A stretch of DNA of 64,000 nt, from NCBI RefSeq assembly GCF_026104355.1, contig NZ_CP110535.1, positions 2,480,001-2,544,000 of the forward strand. The letters are read 5' to 3'. The position numbers and the translations under genes were made by a program. Each line of letters starts with the position of its first letter. Position 1 is the first letter of the stretch. Below the pieces are notes generated by a model, which made no database searches, was not told where the DNA came from, and was given only the letters and a program-made list of their open reading frames with translations. Below, in pieces: positions 27,606-37,562 of this stretch. The DNA comes from Halomonas sp. BDJS001. Lineage in GTDB: Bacteria > Pseudomonadota > Gammaproteobacteria > Pseudomonadales > Halomonadaceae.

Positions 27606-29426
27606 CTATCGCTCTATGTCGGCATCGCTACGCAGGTCATCAATTAACCCCTGCAGCACCGACTGGGCACGCAACTGCTCAGCCATTTGCGCAACGAACG
27701 CCTCCAACTGATCATCGACCTCACCTACGCTTACGCTATCCAACGCCACTACCGCCACTCCTTGCGGCAGTTCAACCGTGCGATAGACGCTTTCACCCTC
27801 TTCTGGGCGCGCCATGCGGAAGGCTTCCCGAACAATCAGTTGAGGTACAGTGGTATCCGCCTGTCGGCTTATGCCGTTGGCTTCGAGCCAGTCAACATCA
27901 TCTTGCTGCCCCTCTCGCAGAGTGGCGACCAGTGCCTCGCCCTCTTCACGCAGTGCTTGCTGCTGTTTCTCTGCAGCCACAGACATTTCAACATCCTCGC
28001 GCACTTCCTCAAGCGGTAACAGTGTCGCATCGCGCTGCTCGGCAATCCGCAGTACCAGGCGACGATCCTGATCCAGCTCAATCACTTCGCTGTTGTAGCC
28101 CTCTTCATATACGTCATTACTAAAGGCTGCAGACATTACGCCTGGCTCAGATAGCACACCTTCCGCCTCATCATCACGTGCCAGCCAATCACTCTTCTGC
28201 AGGGTCAGGTTGAGCGCATCGGCAACACTTTGCAGGTCTTCGGCGGCGAAGCTCTCATCGATCAGCTGCTGAACCCGCTGATTAAATTCGTCATCTACCT
28301 CCCGTAGCGCGACTTCCCGTGCCAACTCGTTACGCTGCTCTTCGAAGGTGGGCCCCTGAATATCTGTCACCTGGATGATGTGGAAAGCGTTATCCATCTC
28401 AACCGGCTGGGACACATCCCCCTCTTCGAGACCAAAGGCCGCGTCATCAAAAGTGTCGCCGAAGAAACCACGGCTGATCACACCCAGATCGCCGCCCTCT
28501 TCAGCACTGGCAGTATCGTCTGAGTAGCGTAAAGCGGTATCTGCAAACGACTCACCACTCTCCAATGCCTCACGCGCGGTCTCAGCCAACTGCTGCGCTT
28601 CCTCGCGGGTACGCTCATTGCCAAAGGTAATCATAATGTGGGATACGCGGCGATCAGCATCACGGTTTTGCTCACGCCATGCGTCACGCAGTACCTCTTC
28701 GTCTACGTCACGCTCCTCCGCCATTGTTTGGCGGTCAATTAGCACATACTCAAGGCGTACCTGTTCGGGCCGTTCATAGCGCTCTTGATGGGCATCGTAA
28801 TACGCTTGGAGATCATCATCGCTAACGTCGATATCGACATCCAGATCATCACCATCCAGCACCACGTAGCGGAAACTGCGCTGCTGGCGCTGTAATTCGG
28901 CCAGGCGCTCTTGCTCGTTTGGCAGGCTGAAATCGCTGAAGGCTAAGCCTTGCTGTAAATGCTGACGCTGTATGTCGATACGTAGCTCTTCACGAAAAGA
29001 GACCGGAGTATAGCCAGCGCCGGCGAGACGGTTACGGAACACCTCCGCAGAGAAGCGCCCATCCTGATCATGAAATTCCGGCAGGCTGACAATTAATTGA
29101 TCTAGTTGCTGTTCAGAAACGGCAAAGCCACCCTCTTCAGCGTATTGGGATAACAACTGCTGAGTGATGAGTTGGTCAAGCATATCGTTGCGCAAGGCGC
29201 GCTCTTGTTCTGGCGGCACTTGGCCTGAACGCAGCGCGCGCTGAACCTCAAGCTCAACCTGCTGGCGCATTATCGGCTGACCGTTGACGCTCGCTACTTC
29301 GTTCGGATCGCTGCCAAAAAGCCCAAACAGTGACTCAATCCCGAAAAGGGCCATGGCCGCAACCATAACACCGATAATAATTTTGGCACCCCAGCTCCTG
29401 GAGCCATCTCGAATACTTTGCAGCAT
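27606..29426 (-). CDS. ppiD: Periplasmic folding chaperone PpiD (SurA N-terminal and PpiC domains)
   Basis: A 606-residue protein with one N-terminal membrane anchor (about residues 15-33), a SurA-like chaperone region (about 40-190) and one parvulin (PpiC) domain (about 260-360, with RRVSHIMITFGNERT and YSDDTASAEEGGDLGVISRG). It is anchored in the inner membrane near the Sec translocon and helps newly exported proteins. The sequence is strongly acidic, as expected for a halophile's exported protein. It follows hupB, as in Pseudomonas. Confidence 0.92.
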   Translation of the reverse strand: MLQSIRDGSRSWGAKIIIGVMVAAMALFGIESLFGLFGSDPNEVASVNGQPIMRQQVELEVQRALRSGQVPPEQERALRNDMLDQLITQQLLSQYAEEGGFAVSEQQLDQLIVSLPEFHDQDGRFSAEVFRNRLAGAGYTPVSFREELRIDIQRQHLQQGLAFSDFSLPNEQERLAELQRQQRSFRYVVLDGDDLDVDIDVSDDDLQAYYDAHQERYERPEQVRLEYVLIDRQTMAEERDVDEEVLRDAWREQNRDADRRVSHIMITFGNERTREEAQQLAETAREALESGESFADTALRYSDDTASAEEGGDLGVISRGFFGDTFDDAAFGLEEGDVSQPVEMDNAFHIIQVTDIQGPTFEEQRNELAREVALREVDDEFNQRVQQLIDESFAAEDLQSVADALNLTLQKSDWLARDDEAEGVLSEPGVMSAAFSNDVYEEGYNSEVIELDQDRRLVLRIAEQRDATLLPLEEVREDVEMSVAAEKQQQALREEGEALVATLREGQQDDVDWLEANGISRQADTTVPQLIVREAFRMARPEEGESVYRTVELPQGVAVVALDSVSVGEVDDQLEAFVAQMAEQLRAQSVLQGLIDDLRSDADIER

Positions 29427-29494
29427 GCTAGCCTCAGATAGTCACAGCCAAATACATTGGCCCGCTTAACTCAAATGAACAGAGGGCCTGAAAA

Positions 29495-29527
29495 TAACAT
29501 GGGCGCATCGCCAGTGCGATGCGCCCA
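29495..29527 (-). terminator. Terminator-like hairpin after hupB
   Basis: TGGGCGCATCGC (29500-29511), loop CAGT, GCGATGCGCCCA (29516-29527): a 12-bp perfect stem. On the minus strand it is followed by TGTTATTTT. It separates hupB from ppiD. Confidence 0.75.
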
Positions 29528-29552
29528 TAAGGTTACAGCAAACGCGGTCAAA

Positions 29553-29825
29553 TTAGTTGACGGCGTCTTTCAGCGCTTTACCTGCTTTGAAGCTGGGTAC
29601 TTTGGCAGCACTGATCTGGATTGGTTGACCCGTTTGTGGGTTACGGCCAGTTCGAGCTGCACGCTCTTTGATCGCGAAGGTACCAAAACCTACCAGTGAT
29701 ACGCTTTCGCCCTTCTTAAGGCTATCGGTGACAGACTCCACCATGGCATCCAATGCGCGGGTTGCCGCTGCTTTAGGAATATCTGCAGACGCGGCAATGG
29801 CTTCAATCAGCTCGGACTTATTCAC
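29553..29825 (-). CDS. hupB: DNA-binding protein HU-beta
   Basis: A 90-residue HU protein starting [20 protein letters not shown], with [21 protein letters not shown] (arm and proline-wedge region; the conserved RNPQTG at about 61-66) and a C-terminal KDAVN. It is a non-specific DNA-bending nucleoid protein. The position between lon and ppiD and the closeness to E. coli HupB support the beta assignment. A strong sigma-70 promoter lies upstream. Confidence 0.96.
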   Translation of the reverse strand: MNKSELIEAIAASADIPKAAATRALDAMVESVTDSLKKGESVSLVGFGTFAIKERAARTGRNPQTGQPIQISAAKVPSFKAGKALKDAVN

Positions 29826-29907
29826 TCTTCACCCCTTGACTGTTTCAAAAAAATGGCTCTGAACGGCATGGTCACCGATGGATACGACGATCAAAGCATA
29901 GCTGCGT

Positions 29908-29937
29908 TTTATAGCAATGCCTTGAAACATCTGTCAA
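29908..29937 (-). promoter_or_regulatory. Strong sigma-70 promoter of hupB
   Basis: On the minus strand a consensus -35 TTGACA (29932-29937), an 18-bp spacer and TATAAA (29908-29913), about 80 bp upstream of the hupB start. A palindrome TTATAC-TAA-GTATAA (29978-29992) lies further upstream, near the end of lon. Confidence 0.75.
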
Positions 29938-30019
29938 GCAACCATGTCGCGAGATACCCGCCATACAAGCAGCGGGTTTATACTAAGTATAATTAAAGAC
30001 CGGAAAGGACTTTAACTGC

Positions 30020-32431
30020 TTAATGAGTACTAGCTACGACGTTATTACTAAACGATGCTTCGGTACTTTGCAATGGCGCACCGTCCTCTACCTTATCAGC
30101 TAGTGCTACGGCTAAGACATCATCTATCCAGCGTACCGGACGAATATCCAATGCACCTTTGATATTGTCAGGTACTTCCTTGAGATCACGGCGGTTTTCT
30201 TCAGGAATTAGCACTGTCTTTATACCACCGCGGCGGGCTGCCAGCAATTTCTCCTTCAACCCACCGATCGGCAATACTTCACCACGTAGATTGACTTCAC
30301 CGGTCATAGCTACGTCACAACGCACAGCTCGCTGGGTATAAGCGGAAACAATTGCCGTCACCATGGCGATACCCGCGCTGGGCCCATCTTTCGGCGTTGC
30401 GCCTTCGGGAACGTGAATATGCAGATCCTCTTTTTCGAACCGCTCGGGATCAATACCGTACGCTTCGGCTCTGGCACGCACCACCGTATGGGCTGCACTT
30501 ACCGACTCTTTCATCACATCGCCCAGTGAACCGGTCTTGTTAATTCGCCCTTTACCCGGCGTCACCACGGACTCTATGTTGAGTAGCTCGCCACCCACCG
30601 ATGTCCATGCAAGGCCTGTCACTCGGCCGATCTGGTCGTCTTGTTCCGCCAAGCCGTAACTGTAGCGACGTACGCCCGCGTAATGCTCGATTTGCTCTGC
30701 CGTTAAGCTCTGACCCGCTTGCTTCGCTTTCGGGTCACGCTCTGCCTCAAGCCGTTCACGCAGTACCTTACGCGACACCTTGGCAATCTGCCGCTCTAAC
30801 TCACGCACACCTGCTTCTCGCGTGTAATAACGAATAAGCTCTAAAAGTGCGCTATCTTCCAGCGTTAACTCATCGCCTTTCAATCCGTTGGCAGCTAATT
30901 GTTTGGGCAATAAGTAGCGCTTAGCGATCGCCAGCTTCTCGTCTTCGGTGTAACCCGGTAGACGAATGATCTCCATGCGATCAAGCAGTGCACTGGGAAT
31001 ATTCATCGAGTTAGCGGTACAGATGAACAGCGTTTCGGAGAGATCGTAGTCGAGCTCCAGATAGTGATCGCTAAAGCTGTTGTTCTGCTCAGGATCGAGC
31101 ACTTCGAGCAGCGCTGAAGCAGGGTCACCACGGTGATCCATACCTAGCTTGTCGACCTCATCCAATAGGAACAGGGGGTTTTTAACCCCGGCCCGGCTCA
31201 TGCGCTGCATCAACTTACCCGGCAACGAGCCAATATAGGTGCGCCGATGGCCGCGAATTTCCGACTCATCGCGGACACCACCTAGCGCTAAACGCACATA
31301 TTTGCGGTTAGTCGCGCGGGCAATGGACTGGCCAAGCGAGGTCTTACCTACCCCAGGCGGCCCAACGAGGCATAGCACAGGGCCTTTCATCTTGCGTACG
31401 CGCTTCTGTACGGCAAGATATTCCAGGATGCGCGCTTTAACCTCTTCCAGCCCGTAGTGATCCTCATCCAGCACCTGCTGCGCCTTGACGAGATCATGTT
31501 TTACCCGGGTACGTTTTTTCCATGGAACCGCGATTAACCAATCCAGATAAGAGCGCACCACGGTGGCTTCGGCGGAGTTCGAGGCCATCATTTTGAGCTT
31601 ATTGAGCTCTTGGGTGGCTTTCTCAGACGCCTCCTTCGGCATACCGGACTCTTGGATCGCCAGCTCGTACTTCTCGGCCTCGTTGGGCACATTATCCAGC
31701 TCACCCATCTCTTTCTGGATGGCTTTCATCTGCTCGTTGAGGTAGTACTCGCGCTGGGTTTTCTCCATCTGCTCTTTGACTCGAGAGCGGATGCGCTTCT
31801 CTACTTGTAGCAGGTCGATTTCAGACTCGATCAGCGCCATCAGGTGCTCAATACGATCACGCACCCGATCCATCTCAAGCAGCTCTTGCTTGTCGCCAAT
31901 TTTAAGCGACAGGTGGGCACAAATAGTGTCCACCAAGCGGCTTGGATCCTCTATCCCCGACAGTGAATTAAGCACTTCGTTGGGGACTTTCTTGGAAAGC
32001 TTAACGTACTGCTCGAACTGATTGAGCAACACGCGAACCAGCGCTTCCTGCTCACGGCTGGTCAGCGGCTCACTCTCACGGGGCGTTAAGTGCGCCTGGG
32101 TGTAGCCTGCAGCATTCTCTTCGACACTCAGTACATCCGCTCGAAAATTACCCTCAATGAGCACTTTGACCGTGCCATCGGGCAACTTAAGCAGTTGCAT
32201 GATATCGGCCACGGTGCCCATCGCGTAAAGATCCGCGTTGTCAGGCTCATCTTGAGACGCTTCACGCTGAGCCACCAGTAGCACACGCTTATCAGCCTCC
32301 ATCGCCGCTTCGAGCGCCTGGATAGACTTTTCACGACCTACAAAGAGAGGGATAACCATTTGCGGATAAACAACCACATCGCGCAATGGCAAAAGGGGTA
32401 GACATTGTGTCTGTTCGGCGTTCTGCTGCAT
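30020..32431 (-). CDS. lon: ATP-dependent protease La
   Basis: Started at ATG 32431 (MQQNAEQTQCLPLLPLRDVV, GAGGAA upstream) the protein has 803 residues. The Lon N-terminal substrate domain (about 10-205) is followed by a coiled middle region, an AAA+ module with Walker A GPPGVGKTSLG and Walker B FLLDEVDKLG, and a C-terminal serine-lysine protease domain with PKDGPSAGIAM (catalytic Ser). It degrades misfolded and regulatory proteins. An in-frame longer start at 32494 lacks family-like sequence. Confidence 0.96.
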   Translation of the reverse strand: MQQNAEQTQCLPLLPLRDVVVYPQMVIPLFVGREKSIQALEAAMEADKRVLLVAQREASQDEPDNADLYAMGTVADIMQLLKLPDGTVKVLIEGNFRADVLSVEENAAGYTQAHLTPRESEPLTSREQEALVRVLLNQFEQYVKLSKKVPNEVLNSLSGIEDPSRLVDTICAHLSLKIGDKQELLEMDRVRDRIEHLMALIESEIDLLQVEKRIRSRVKEQMEKTQREYYLNEQMKAIQKEMGELDNVPNEAEKYELAIQESGMPKEASEKATQELNKLKMMASNSAEATVVRSYLDWLIAVPWKKRTRVKHDLVKAQQVLDEDHYGLEEVKARILEYLAVQKRVRKMKGPVLCLVGPPGVGKTSLGQSIARATNRKYVRLALGGVRDESEIRGHRRTYIGSLPGKLMQRMSRAGVKNPLFLLDEVDKLGMDHRGDPASALLEVLDPEQNNSFSDHYLELDYDLSETLFICTANSMNIPSALLDRMEIIRLPGYTEDEKLAIAKRYLLPKQLAANGLKGDELTLEDSALLELIRYYTREAGVRELERQIAKVSRKVLRERLEAERDPKAKQAGQSLTAEQIEHYAGVRRYSYGLAEQDDQIGRVTGLAWTSVGGELLNIESVVTPGKGRINKTGSLGDVMKESVSAAHTVVRARAEAYGIDPERFEKEDLHIHVPEGATPKDGPSAGIAMVTAIVSAYTQRAVRCDVAMTGEVNLRGEVLPIGGLKEKLLAARRGGIKTVLIPEENRRDLKEVPDNIKGALDIRPVRWIDDVLAVALADKVEDGAPLQSTEASFSNNVVASTH

Positions 32432-32584
32432 CGCAGACGTTCCTCGACAAATCGGATGAGTACTTAAAAGAGTACTTGGAAAAGTACTGCACACTTTTCA
32501 ACATGCTATCGTTTAAGGCGTTAGCACTGAAATAGGCTAGGCAGTAACACTTCACGAATTAGGCTTTCTAGCGCTCTATAACAG

Positions 32585-32610
32585 CAAGGGGTCGCCTAGG
32601 CGACCCCTTG
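32585..32610 (-). terminator. Perfect 26-bp palindrome between clpX and lon, likely terminator
   Basis: CAAGGGGTCGCC and its exact complement GGCGACCCCTTG are centred on CTAG-like TA at 32597-32598. It is 47 bp past the clpX stop. There is no long T run after it, so termination may be partial or the stem may protect mRNA ends. Confidence 0.55.
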
Positions 32611-32657
32611 GTATAGCGCAAGCGGGTTGAAGCTGGGCCGCGATACTCGACTAACCA

Positions 32658-33938
32658 CTAACCATCAGTGCCGTCGACACGCGCTTCTTCCTGCTGAGAG
32701 TAGATCAACAGCGGCTCGCTCTCACCGGCGATCACCGAAGCATCGATGACGACTTTGCTGACGCCTTCAAGCGACGGAATTTCATACATGGTATCCAGCA
32801 ACACTGACTCTAAAATAGAGCGCAGTCCACGAGCACCTGTCTTCCGCTCCATGGCTTTTTCAGCCACAGCACGTAACGCTTCATCTCTAAATTCAAGCGT
32901 TACATCTTCCATTTCAAACAATTTAGCGTACTGCTTGACCAGCGAGTTCTTGGGCTCTGTCAGGATCTGCACCAGGGCATCTTCAGTGAGCTCCATTAGC
33001 GTTGCGATGATCGGCAAACGCCCCACGAACTCTGGAATCAAACCAAATTTAACCAGATCATCAGGCTCGACATCAGCCAGCAACTCACCCACCCCGCGGG
33101 AGGACTCCTTGCTTTTCACCGCTGCATTGAAACCGATGCCACCCTTCTCAGCGCGGTCACGGATAACTTTATCCAGCCCCGCAAAAGCACCGCCGACGAT
33201 AAACAGGATATTACCCGTGTTAACCTGGACAAATTCCTGCTGGGGGTGTTTGCGTCCACCTTGAGGCGGCACAGAAGCCGTCGTACCTTCAATTAGCTTC
33301 AGCAATGCCTGCTGAACGCCTTCACCCGACACATCGCGAGTGATCGAAGGGTTATCCGATTTGCGTGAAATCTTGTCGATTTCATCGATATAAACAATGC
33401 CGCGCTCAGCTTTCTCGACGTCGTAATCGCATTTCTGCAACAGCTTTTGGATGATGTTTTCGACATCTTCACCGACATAGCCGGCTTCCGTCAGCGTGGT
33501 TGCATCCGCAATGGTAAAAGGTACATTCAGTAGCCGAGCCATGGTTTCCGCAAGCAGCGTTTTACCGCTACCGGTGGGGCCAATCAGCAGAATGTTTGAT
33601 TTACCTAGCTCTACATCGCCGTCACGCACGTCGGTTTTCAGACGCTTGTAGTGGTTATACACCGCTACAGAAAGCACCATTTTGGCGCGATCCTGTCCGA
33701 TGACGTAATCATCAAGCGTATGACGTATTTCACGAGGCGTAGGTAAACGCTCCTCATCGCTCTCGGCATCGGCTTCGAGAACTTCCTCGCGAATGATGTC
33801 ATTACACAAGTCGACACACTCATCGCAGATATAGACGGATGGGCCCGCAATCAGCTTACGCACTTCGTTTTGATTTTTACCGCAAAACGAGCAGTAGAGC
33901 AGTTTGCCACCTTCGTCCTTGCCTTTGCCGTCGGCCAT
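32658..33938 (-). CDS. clpX: ATP-dependent Clp protease ATP-binding subunit ClpX
   Basis: A 426-residue AAA+ unfoldase. The N-terminal zinc-binding domain has two CxxC pairs (CSFCGKNQ and [10 protein letters not shown]). Walker A is [11 protein letters not shown], Walker B is [11 protein letters not shown], the pore loop GYVGEDVE is present, and the ClpP-binding IGF-type loop region is GGIGFNAAV. It feeds ssrA-tagged and other substrates to ClpP, encoded immediately upstream with a 74-bp gap containing a small CGGCGGC-TTTC-GCCGCCG hairpin (33958-33975). Confidence 0.97.
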   Translation of the reverse strand: MADGKGKDEGGKLLYCSFCGKNQNEVRKLIAGPSVYICDECVDLCNDIIREEVLEADAESDEERLPTPREIRHTLDDYVIGQDRAKMVLSVAVYNHYKRLKTDVRDGDVELGKSNILLIGPTGSGKTLLAETMARLLNVPFTIADATTLTEAGYVGEDVENIIQKLLQKCDYDVEKAERGIVYIDEIDKISRKSDNPSITRDVSGEGVQQALLKLIEGTTASVPPQGGRKHPQQEFVQVNTGNILFIVGGAFAGLDKVIRDRAEKGGIGFNAAVKSKESSRGVGELLADVEPDDLVKFGLIPEFVGRLPIIATLMELTEDALVQILTEPKNSLVKQYAKLFEMEDVTLEFRDEALRAVAEKAMERKTGARGLRSILESVLLDTMYEIPSLEGVSKVVIDASVIAGESEPLLIYSQQEEARVDGTDG

Positions 33939-34012
33939 TCGTATACCTCTATCACTGCGGCGGCTTTCGCCGCCGGAAAAGCTCGTTAGAAAAGCAGAAT
34001 CCTATCACGCTA

Positions 34013-34630
34013 TCAGGATGTAGGCCGCTTATCCAGCACTGCATCAATCAAACCATACTCTTTGGCTTTATTGGCGCTCATGAAATTATCCCGATCAGTA
34101 TCTCGCGAGACAGTTTCAATATCCTGCCCTGTGTGATGGGCAAGGATTTGGTTCAGTTTTTCGCGAATACCGAGAATTTCACGGGTATGAATTTCAATGT
34201 CAGACGCTTGGCCTTGGTAACCACCCAGCGGCTGGTGAATCATTACACGGGAGTTGGGTAGGCAGTAACGCTTGCCAGCAGCACCCGCTGTTAATAGCAG
34301 TGCCCCCATACTGGCCGCCTGGCCAATACATACCGTAGAGACATCTGGCTTCACAAACTGCATAGTGTCGTAAATCGACATACCCGCGGTAACAGAGCCA
34401 CCTGGCGAGTTGATATACAGGTGAATATCTTTATCAGGATTTTCTGATTCCAGAAATAGCAGCTGGGCGACAACCAGATTAGCCATGTAGTCTTCTACAG
34501 GGCCTACCAAAAAGATCACGCGCTCTTTTAACAGGCGTGAGTAAATGTCGTAGGCTCTTTCCCCTTTGGCGCTCTGCTCAACCACCATGGGTACTAGACC
34601 GCCGGCGTTTTGAATATCAAACTCACTCAT
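34013..34630 (-). CDS. clpP: ATP-dependent Clp protease proteolytic subunit ClpP
   Basis: A 205-residue serine protease. Catalytic Ser is in [14 protein letters not shown], His in [11 protein letters not shown] and Asp in the [14 protein letters not shown] region near residue 180 ([12 protein letters not shown]). It forms a tetradecameric chamber docking ClpX. It begins [20 protein letters not shown] and lies between tig and clpX in the conserved order. Confidence 0.97.
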   Translation of the reverse strand: MSEFDIQNAGGLVPMVVEQSAKGERAYDIYSRLLKERVIFLVGPVEDYMANLVVAQLLFLESENPDKDIHLYINSPGGSVTAGMSIYDTMQFVKPDVSTVCIGQAASMGALLLTAGAAGKRYCLPNSRVMIHQPLGGYQGQASDIEIHTREILGIREKLNQILAHHTGQDIETVSRDTDRDNFMSANKAKEYGLIDAVLDKRPTS

Positions 34631-34661
34631 TCAGGTGATTCCTTGCGTCCGGGAAGGGAAA

Positions 34662-34685
34662 GGCGCACCGACATACAGGTGCGCC
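34662..34685 (-). terminator. Hairpin between tig and clpP (partial terminator or attenuator)
   Basis: GGCGCACC (34662-34669) and GGTGCGCC (34678-34685) form an 8-bp stem with an 8-nt loop in the 68-bp gap. On the minus strand only TTTCCCTT follows, so read-through into clpP is expected. Confidence 0.5.
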
Positions 34686-34698
34686 ACGCTCCAGGGTG

Positions 34699-36051
34699 TT
34701 AGGCGCTCGCTTGCTCGCCCTCTTCGGCACCCTCATCTTGCTCTGCCTGCTGTTGCGCAGCGGCAAGGGCTTGTTGGTAAGACATTTCAACGTCTTTAAT
34801 GTTCGTTTGCTCAAGCAGCTTAGCCACCGCTTTCTCTTCGAGAATGGCAGATTTAACCTGGGTTTTCAGCTCTTCATTACCCATGTAGTAGCTAACCACT
34901 TCATCAGGATCCTGGTACTGCTCAGCCAGCTCAGTCACTTTGGCTTTGATAGCCTCATCGTCAGCATCAAGCTCGTTAGCCTTGATCACTTCAGCCAACA
35001 GCAAACCGACCTGAACGCGGCCTTTGGCCTGCTCTTCGAACAGTTCATTGGGGAGCTGACTGACATCAAAATCTTCGCCCAGGCCAAATTGCTGAGCCGC
35101 CTGACGCTTCATGCCATCTGTCTCTTGCTGAACCAGCGCACTGGGCACAGGAATCTCGTTAACCTTTTTCAGCGCATCAAGTACTTGCTGCTTAACCCGG
35201 TTATCGACAGCTTGCGACGCTTCACGGGTCATGTTCTTCTTGATTTCAGCGCGGAATTTCTCCTGATCGCCACCTTCGACGCCAAAACGCTCGATAAACT
35301 CAGCGTCAACTTCAGGCAGTTTCTGACTGCTGACCTTGTGCACGGTTACCTTGAAGGTGGCTTCTTTACCGGCCAAATGCTCGGCCTGGTAATCCTCAGG
35401 GAAAGTGACGTTTAGGGTCTTCTCTTCACCGGCTTTGGCGCCAATCAGCTGTGCCTCAAAACCAGGGATAAAGCTATTGGAACCAATGACCAATGTGTGG
35501 CCTTCGGCGCTACCGCCTTCAAACGGCTCATCACCGATGTAACCCTGGAAGTCGATAGTGACTTGATCACCGTCAGCGGCCGCAGCGTCCACTTCTTCCC
35601 AGGCAGCATTTTGCTTACGCAGCGTATCGATCATCTCATCGACATCCGCATCGCTAACCGCAACCACCGGGCGCTCAATCTCAGTACCTTCGATAGAGGT
35701 CAGCTCAACCTGCGGGTAGACTTCCATAACCGCAACGAACTCTAGATCTTTGCCCGACTCATTGACCGATGGTTCAATTTTCGGGAAGCCAGCCGGGTTC
35801 AAGCCCTCTTCGGTAATAGCGCGCACATAACGCTCACGCATTACTTCGCTGACCACCTCATTACGAACGTCTTGGCCGTAGCGCTGCTGAACTACTGCCA
35901 TTGGCACCCGGCCCTGGCGAAAACCATTCAAGCGAACGTTCTTCGCGGTATCTTTCAAGCGAGCACTAACGGCCCCGTCAATTTCGGCAGCCGGCACTTG
36001 AATGGTAATGCGGCGTTCGATCTGGGAGGTCGTCTCGACAGAAACTTGCAT
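34699..36051 (-). CDS. tig: Trigger factor
   Basis: Started at ATG 36051 (MQVSVETTSQIERRITIQVP, AGAGG upstream) the protein has 450 residues. The ribosome-binding signature is RLNGFRQGRVPMAVVQQRYG near residues 40-59; a FKBP-type isomerase domain (about 160-245, DQVTIDFQGYIGDEPFEGGSA) and a helical chaperone C-terminal domain follow. It catches nascent chains at the ribosome exit. The C-terminal tail is rich in Q, A and E. Confidence 0.95.
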   Translation of the reverse strand: MQVSVETTSQIERRITIQVPAAEIDGAVSARLKDTAKNVRLNGFRQGRVPMAVVQQRYGQDVRNEVVSEVMRERYVRAITEEGLNPAGFPKIEPSVNESGKDLEFVAVMEVYPQVELTSIEGTEIERPVVAVSDADVDEMIDTLRKQNAAWEEVDAAAADGDQVTIDFQGYIGDEPFEGGSAEGHTLVIGSNSFIPGFEAQLIGAKAGEEKTLNVTFPEDYQAEHLAGKEATFKVTVHKVSSQKLPEVDAEFIERFGVEGGDQEKFRAEIKKNMTREASQAVDNRVKQQVLDALKKVNEIPVPSALVQQETDGMKRQAAQQFGLGEDFDVSQLPNELFEEQAKGRVQVGLLLAEVIKANELDADDEAIKAKVTELAEQYQDPDEVVSYYMGNEELKTQVKSAILEEKAVAKLLEQTNIKDVEMSYQQALAAAQQQAEQDEGAEEGEQASA

Positions 36052-36129
36052 GAATTGTCCTCTAACGGCTGGGCGTTGTGTTGATTGCATGTAATTGTGC
36101 TGATCGCATCTAAAAAGATCAAAAGGGTA

Positions 36130-36158
36130 ATTTTAAGAACCCTAACGCATAGTGGCAA
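36130..36158 (-). promoter_or_regulatory. Predicted sigma-70 promoter of tig
   Basis: On the minus strand TTGCCA (36153-36158), 17-bp spacer, TAAAAT (36130-36135), about 80 bp upstream of the tig start. Confidence 0.55.
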
Positions 36159-36330
36159 GCGCCATGCTCGCAACATGGGGGCATGTCATTTTAAAAACAA
36201 GGGAATATGCGAGCAATTAACCGCTTTATGGGGTGTATGGGTTAATTTTCAGCCCCACGCTGCGTCTTTTTTACCATTCTACTGCTTTGTACGCTTTGCA
36301 GCGACTTTTTCAGTCGCTGCAGAAAAAACG

Positions 36331-36708
36331 TTAGCCAGCTTGGCGCTCACCTGACCACCATAGGCTTAACGCATGCAGCAGCACCCCAAGAGTGGCGCCA
36401 TGGGAGAGCAACACCTGCCAGCTAATCCACTGCGTAAATAGCGCATGCCAGCCCCCCATCACGATCATTCCCAGCAGCAGCATCATGACTAGCCGTTTGC
36501 ACAACTGCGGCAGACGGCGACGCGCCTCAACGGCCAGTAGGCGCCACTGCACAACGGTCGCCAATGAGACCACTACCAAGGCGAAGAGAATCAGCGTCTG
36601 GCGGGTTTCATGTCCGCCCGCCATGTAGCGAGGCAGGGTTGCCAGCATAACGATGCATAAGCCCAGCGCGACGCTAATGCGCTCAGGCGAGATAGGCGCC
36701 CGCTGCAT
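36331..36708 (-). CDS. Small polytopic membrane protein of unknown function
   Basis: A 125-residue protein with four predicted membrane helices (about 12-28, 38-57, 72-88 and 96-115) and a basic loop (EARRRLPQLCKR) on the cytoplasmic side. I recognise no family. It lies three bases after the MioC-like flavodoxin gene in the same direction, so the pair is probably one transcript. A hairpin GCAGCGACT-TTTTC-AGTCGCTGC (36299-36321) follows its stop without a T run. Confidence 0.65.
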   Translation of the reverse strand: MQRAPISPERISVALGLCIVMLATLPRYMAGGHETRQTLILFALVVVSLATVVQWRLLAVEARRRLPQLCKRLVMMLLLGMIVMGGWHALFTQWISWQVLLSHGATLGVLLHALSLWWSGERQAG

Positions 36709-36711
36709 CGC

Positions 36712-37176
36712 TTAGGCCACCTCTAGCTGTTGGGTAACAATCCACTCTTCCACCCAGGGAATGGCAGCGTCGTCGGCCATAAACGTCTCCATGGCGTCAA
36801 CTTCCAGGCGCTCACCTAACCGAATCGCACCATGATCCGCCAGCAACTCATCAAGCGCCCGGCCTGCGCCACAAAATGTATCGCCATAGGAGCTATCACC
36901 CAGTGCAATGAGACCGTAGCGGAGCGAGGTAAGGGTTGGGCTTTTATCGCGTAGATTACGTACAAAGGGGACAAAATTACCGGGAAAATCCCCACTGCCC
37001 GTAGTCGACACGCAAAACAGTGCCAGTGCGGCGGCATCGCTGGCTATGTCCTCAACAGATGGCTGGTCAATAATCTCCACCGCATAACCGGCCTGCTCAA
37101 AAAGGGGCTTCACCTGCTCTGCCACATCCAGGGCACCGCCATACATGGTACCCACTAAAATATTCAGCTTCGGCAT
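36712..37176 (-). CDS. Flavodoxin domain protein, MioC-like
   Basis: A 154-residue single-domain flavodoxin. FMN phosphate-loop region GTMYGGALDVAEQV (residues 8-21), the second loop STTGSGDFPGNFVPF (57-71) and ALGDSSYGDTFCGAGRALDELL (91-112) match MioC and the flavodoxin half of sulfite reductase alpha subunits. It carries one or two electrons in the cytoplasm; in E. coli MioC serves biotin synthase. The partner here is unknown. Confidence 0.82.
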   Translation of the reverse strand: MPKLNILVGTMYGGALDVAEQVKPLFEQAGYAVEIIDQPSVEDIASDAAALALFCVSTTGSGDFPGNFVPFVRNLRDKSPTLTSLRYGLIALGDSSYGDTFCGAGRALDELLADHGAIRLGERLEVDAMETFMADDAAIPWVEEWIVTQQLEVA

Positions 37177-37318
37177 CGTCCCTCCCCTGTCAAAGTGTCA
37201 CAGTGCCAACCGTCAAGTCGACAAATACCCGATGAATTTGCTCAAATATTAACATGGCTGGTTAGAATGAGACACATCACTCGCACGGGTGACTTACACG
37301 CAGCACACAGGAGTGGCT

Positions 37319-37525
37319 ATGCAGCAAACCTTCGAAACCTGGATCACCCCGTTAATGATTGGCGGCCTCATCATATTCATGTGCTTTATCATCTGGGATC
37401 TGGCCAAAAAATCGAACGCAGGCAAATTCGGCACCATCATGCTGTTTGTTGTATTGGGTGCAGGCATGCTGGGATATGTCATCAAAGTCGTCATTACCTG
37501 GCTGATTGAAAGCGGTGGCATTTAA
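37319..37525 (+). CDS. DUF2788 family small membrane protein
   Basis: A 68-residue protein from ATG 37319 with ACAGGAG upstream. It has two membrane helices (about 10-28 and 40-60) separated by WDLAKKSNAGKFGT, the conserved DUF2788 signature. Function is unknown. It is divergent from the MioC-like gene and convergent with ihfA, with a terminator between. Confidence 0.82.
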   Translation: MQQTFETWITPLMIGGLIIFMCFIIWDLAKKSNAGKFGTIMLFVVLGAGMLGYVIKVVITWLIESGGI

Positions 37526-37562
37526 GAGACATCTTGAAACCAGCCCCACAAGCCTCTCTGAT

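Noticed and set aside
32440..32520. Possible sigma-32 heat-shock promoter upstream of lon (GTTGAAA, then CCAAGTA on the minus strand)
   Set aside because: The -35-like element is good but the -10-like element fits CCCATnT poorly. Known biology makes a heat-shock promoter likely, yet this match is too weak to list.
33958..33975. CGGCGGC-TTTC-GCCGCCG hairpin between clpP and clpX as a terminator
   Set aside because: It has no T run and lies a few bases before the clpX ribosome-binding region in a conserved operon; more likely an mRNA stability or translation feature.
34696..35415. 239-codon open frame opposite tig
   Set aside because: Antisense to the trigger factor gene, Leu/Phe-rich translation mirrors the Glu/Lys-rich codons of tig; no independent signals.
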